Source: Planctomycetota bacterium (GTDB taxonomy: Bacteria > Planctomycetota > UBA1135 > UBA2386). From it: a stretch of 8,513 bases of DNA. A model generated the notes under the pieces. It did not search any database. It saw nothing but the letters and a program-made list of their open reading frames with translations, and was not told the DNA's origin. A program made the position numbers and the translations under genes. The stretch lies in contig JAEYTU010000163.1 in assembly GCA_023433825.1 (NCBI GenBank), forward strand, positions 1-8,513, written 5' to 3'. Position 1 is the first letter of the stretch. Every line of letters begins with the position of its first letter. Positions 6,363 through 8,513 of the stretch are shown piece by piece.

Positions 6363-6502
6363 GGCGCGCGAGCTTAGCAGGCCACGCGAGAACATCGTGG
6401 TTGCGCGCCGGGCCCCGGCCGCCCGCGGTGCCTCGCGAGAAGGCCGTGACGAGGTCAAGGCAACCCGTCGCGAGCGTCGAAAACGCGGACACCAATCGGG
6501 CG
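6363..6502. promoter_or_regulatory. divergent intergenic region
   Basis: These 140 bp separate the starts of the cytochrome (minus) and the DUF4388 gene (plus), so promoters for both should lie here or just inside the flanking frames. I see short GC-rich inverted repeats (for example gccgg/ccggc around 6408-6419) but no convincing -35/-10 pair or operator. Confidence 0.4.
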
Positions 6503-7807
6503 ATGACCAAGTCAGGGAAACCAGCGGAAGACGAAGGGATGCCATCGCTCGGCGCGGTCGTCCGTACCGCCATCGAACAGGTCGTCGCGGATCTCGTCGC
6601 GCCGTCGCCGGAGCAGGCCCAGCAGGACTACGACCACCTGCTCGCGCGCGCGACCGAGTTGCTGCGCCGCAAGCAGGCGATGGAAGGGACGAAGAGCGAG
6701 TCGCGCGACCTGCTCGGCGAGCTGGTCTTCACGCGACTTCGGCGGGCGTTCCGAAAGTTCGCGAACCAGGAGGACGCCCGCACGGAACTCCGCGCCGCTG
6801 AGTGGGTCATGGGCTCGCTCGTCGGGTGCGCGCTGCTGAACGACTTCGCCGTCGCGCTCGATCGCGCGATCCTGCAGACGTCGTCTTCGAAGGACTACAG
6901 CTTCGCTGGCCGCGCCGACTTCATCAGCCAGGAGGAAGTGCTGCAGATGCTCGGCTCGGGCAAGCACACCGGGATGCTGAGTCTCGAGAAGGACGACAAC
7001 CGGCTCGACCTCTACTTCCAGGCCGGACTGATCGCGTTCCTCGATCCGCACCGGTTCCCGCGGCGTGTGCTGCCGCACACCGACCGGATGACGTATCGCG
7101 AGATCCCGCCGAAGCTGATCGAGGAGGCCGAGAAGCTGCACGGCACACAGGGAACGCCGATCCTGATGACGCTCGTCGAGCGCGGCTTCTTCAAGCCGAC
7201 CGAGCTGCGCGACCTCGTGCGGCGCATGGGATCCGAGGTGCTCTACGAGTTCCTGCGCGCCGAAGGGGCCTGCACGTTCTTCTATCGAAAGCTCGAGACG
7301 CTGCCGGCGTTCGCCATCGCGAACGATCTGCGAATGGCCGTGACGCCGGTGCTGCTCGAAGGCCACAAGCGACTCGACGACTGGCGCAGCATGTTGCGTC
7401 TGTTCCCCGATCCCGACGCGATCGTCACGCCGCTCCCGGACATGTACACGCGGATCTCTGGGCTCGACCTGTCGGTGCTCGAGATCAAGATGCTCGGACT
7501 CGTCAACGGCGAGAACACGCCGCGCTCGATCGCGCCGCAGATGGGGCTGCCGCTCTACGACGTCTACCAGTACCTCGTCCGCTTCGCGCGTGAGGGCGTG
7601 CTCGTGCCGCCGGGCGGCACCGAAGCGCTTCGGGACGTGTCGATGAGTCTGCAGGAGTCGATGGCGATCGCGTTCCAGGCGCTCGACGCGAACGACGACT
7701 CGGTCGCCTTGTCGAGCGCGCTCGATCGCGTGCTCGGCGGCGGTGGCGACGGCGATGCGCGCGGGCCGCTCGACTTCCTGAGCAAGCCGCGCGACGGCAA
7801 GCGCTGA
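6503..7807 (+). CDS. DUF4388/PATAN-like domain regulator with C-terminal helical domain
   Basis: 434 residues, cytoplasmic, with no signal peptide or transmembrane helix. The middle part, about 134-290, reads as a DUF4388 (PatA N-terminal, PATAN) domain: FAGRADFISQEEVLQMLGSG, then KHTGMLSLEK, then LDLYFQAGLIAFLDP, followed by helical text with TPILMTLVERGFFKPTELRD. This matches the family pattern of a 'leading helix - TG.L.. - .YF..G.I..' core. Family members occur with response regulators and motility or signalling GTPases, but a direct role here is not shown. The N-terminal 15-130 is helical and charged. Residues about 318-372 (LDLSVLEIKMLGLVNGENTP and on to VPPGG) look like a winged-helix-type module. 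The tail after 405 is Gly/Asp-rich. Start choice is open: ATG 6503 is the longest sensible one but lacks a ribosome-binding site; ATG 6539 has GGAAG 8 bases upstream and would remove 12 residues. The gene ends 4 bp from the convergent methyltransferase. Confidence 0.85.
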   Translation: MTKSGKPAEDEGMPSLGAVVRTAIEQVVADLVAPSPEQAQQDYDHLLARATELLRRKQAMEGTKSESRDLLGELVFTRLRRAFRKFANQEDARTELRAAEWVMGSLVGCALLNDFAVALDRAILQTSSSKDYSFAGRADFISQEEVLQMLGSGKHTGMLSLEKDDNRLDLYFQAGLIAFLDPHRFPRRVLPHTDRMTYREIPPKLIEEAEKLHGTQGTPILMTLVERGFFKPTELRDLVRRMGSEVLYEFLRAEGACTFFYRKLETLPAFAIANDLRMAVTPVLLEGHKRLDDWRSMLRLFPDPDAIVTPLPDMYTRISGLDLSVLEIKMLGLVNGENTPRSIAPQMGLPLYDVYQYLVRFAREGVLVPPGGTEALRDVSMSLQESMAIAFQALDANDDSVALSSALDRVLGGGGDGDARGPLDFLSKPRDGKR

Positions 7808-7817
7808 TCGTTCAGCG
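7802..7817. other. stop-codon palindrome between convergent genes
   Basis: cgctga-tcgt-tcagcg: a 6-bp inverted repeat in which each arm is an Arg codon plus the TGA stop of one of the two converging genes. It could form a small hairpin in either transcript. No T-run is present. It may follow simply from both proteins ending in Arg-stop. Confidence 0.4.
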
Positions 7818-8513
7818 TCGGCGATAGGCGACGATCCACAGATCGCGCAGGAATGGCGACTGCGCAGCGGCCGCGCAGCGTTCGAACCCGTTCACGGCCA
7901 GCCAGCCGTCGAGCCGTCCGCACGTCAGCGCGTGGCGCGTGCGACTGCGTCCCGAGAGCCACGTCCGGATCGTGCGCACGACCCCGTGCGCCGACACCGG
8001 ATGGAAGAACGACACGACGACGAACGTGCGCGCGACGCGTGCGGCTTCCGCGACGACGGCGTGCGCGGCCTCGCGTTCGAGATGGTGCAGGAAGCGAAAC
8101 ACGACGACGCCGTCGACGGCGGCATTGCGAAACGGAATCGCCCGCGCATCGGCGTGCACGAGCGGCCCGGCGCCGGCGGCACGCGCCTGCGTCAGCATCG
8201 CCGCGGCGCGATCGGCACCGATCCAACGACCGCCGCGGCCACCGACGAACGTCGAGAGACGGCCGGCCCCGCATGGAACGTCGAGCACGGTCGGCGCGGG
8301 CCCGGCGTTCTCGATCGCTGCCGGCCAGACGCGCGCCAGCAGTGCGAGTTCGGCGCGGTGACGCGTCGGGTTGCGCGTCGCGTAGCCGGCGCTTCGCCCC
8401 GGAACGTCGTAGCGGCCGTGCGTCTCGATCGGCGGCGCCGCGCGCACGGCGGCGCGCGCGTGGCGTCGCAGTCCCGCCGCGTCGAGGAATCGCAGCGCCG
8501 CGCCGAGTGCGAG
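7812..8513 (-). CDS. class I SAM-dependent methyltransferase (5' end outside window)
   Basis: The frame is open to the right edge (233 residues visible), and the true start may lie outside. A Rossmann-type methyltransferase is clear. Counting from the GTG codon at 8447, motif I for S-adenosylmethionine is VLDVPCGAGRLS (54-65), the acidic end of strand 2 is IGAD (D79), the next loop is HADARAIPF (98-106), and strand 4 is VDGVVVFRFLHHL (111-123). SFFHPVSAHG (146-155) follows, then a C-terminal strand region ending LWIVAYRRR. This is the general UbiE/type-11 small-molecule or lipid methyltransferase fold; the substrate is unknown. GTG 8447 is a possible start, but the 22 codons upstream of it are also open and give helical sequence (LRFLDAAGLRRHARAA), so the protein may be longer or a fusion. 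It is convergent with the DUF4388 gene. Confidence 0.88.
   Translation of the reverse strand, partial: LALGAALRFLDAAGLRRHARAAVRAAPPIETHGRYDVPGRSAGYATRNPTRHRAELALLARVWPAAIENAGPAPTVLDVPCGAGRLSTFVGGRGGRWIGADRAAAMLTQARAAGAGPLVHADARAIPFRNAAVDGVVVFRFLHHLEREAAHAVVAEAARVARTFVVVSFFHPVSAHGVVRTIRTWLSGRSRTRHALTCGRLDGWLAVNGFERCAAAAQSPFLRDLWIVAYRRR

Noticed and set aside
5469..6377. Plus-strand frame of 302 codons across the cytochrome gene
   Set aside because: Antisense to a gene with five CXXCH motifs and a signal peptide; the product has no recognisable feature.
6453..6458. TTGACC on the minus strand upstream of the cytochrome
   Set aside because: No -10-like hexamer at 16-18 bases spacing; left as chance.
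6143..6502. Upstream extension of the DUF4388 frame
   Set aside because: It would overlap the cytochrome signal peptide region antisense and codes for Arg-rich text; homology-like sequence only begins after ATG 6503.
1..8513. CRISPR, tRNA, rRNA, insertion sequence, phage or defence genes
   Set aside because: No spaced direct repeats, clover-leaf, transposase motif or terminal inverted repeats were seen on either strand.

Overview
This is a GC-rich (by eye roughly two-thirds G+C), gene-dense chromosomal segment from a Gram-negative-type bacterium. Planctomycetota is my best inference. It rests on a secreted beta-rich protein tail, a stand-alone ECF sigma factor, a periplasmic multihaem cytochrome, a DUF4388/PATAN-type protein and mostly weak Shine-Dalgarno sequences, not on any marker gene. 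I see no rRNA, tRNA, CRISPR array, insertion sequence or phage gene, and the coding capacity is almost fully used.

Layout from left to right: (1) The 3' end of a gene for a probable exported beta-sheet protein (to 503, +). It is followed by three stacked hairpins, the last of which looks like an intrinsic terminator (508-592). (2) A small membrane-anchored, proline-rich protein of unknown function (680-1267, +). (3) Converging on it, polynucleotide phosphorylase (pnp, 1352-3430, -), preceded on the same strand by an ECF-type sigma factor (3501-4160, -). The two are 70 bp apart and may be co-transcribed; rpsO, the common partner of pnp, is not next to it. (4) A roughly 200-bp non-coding stretch (4161-4359) upstream of the sigma gene with a 15-bp hyphenated palindrome. 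(5) A two-gene operon on the minus strand: a five-haem periplasmic cytochrome (5361-6362) whose end overlaps the start of an APH/choline-kinase-fold phosphotransferase (4360-5367), with a strong ribosome-binding site inside the cytochrome's 3' end. (6) A divergent gene for a DUF4388/PATAN-like regulator with a C-terminal helical domain (6503-7807, +). (7) A class I SAM-dependent methyltransferase (7812-8513, -), open at the right edge and meeting the DUF4388 gene tail to tail with only 4 bp between the stop codons.

The genes do not form one obvious pathway. pnp handles RNA turnover, the sigma factor and the DUF4388 protein are regulatory, the cytochrome is an electron-transfer protein, and the phosphotransferase and methyltransferase act on substrates I cannot name. 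I did not find a convincing new multi-gene system. The points most worth a second look are the divergent PNPase core (changed FFRR loop, sigma-factor neighbour), the translationally coupled cytochrome-phosphotransferase pair, the tandem UUCG-loop hairpins before a terminator, and the extra N-terminal sequence of the methyltransferase frame.
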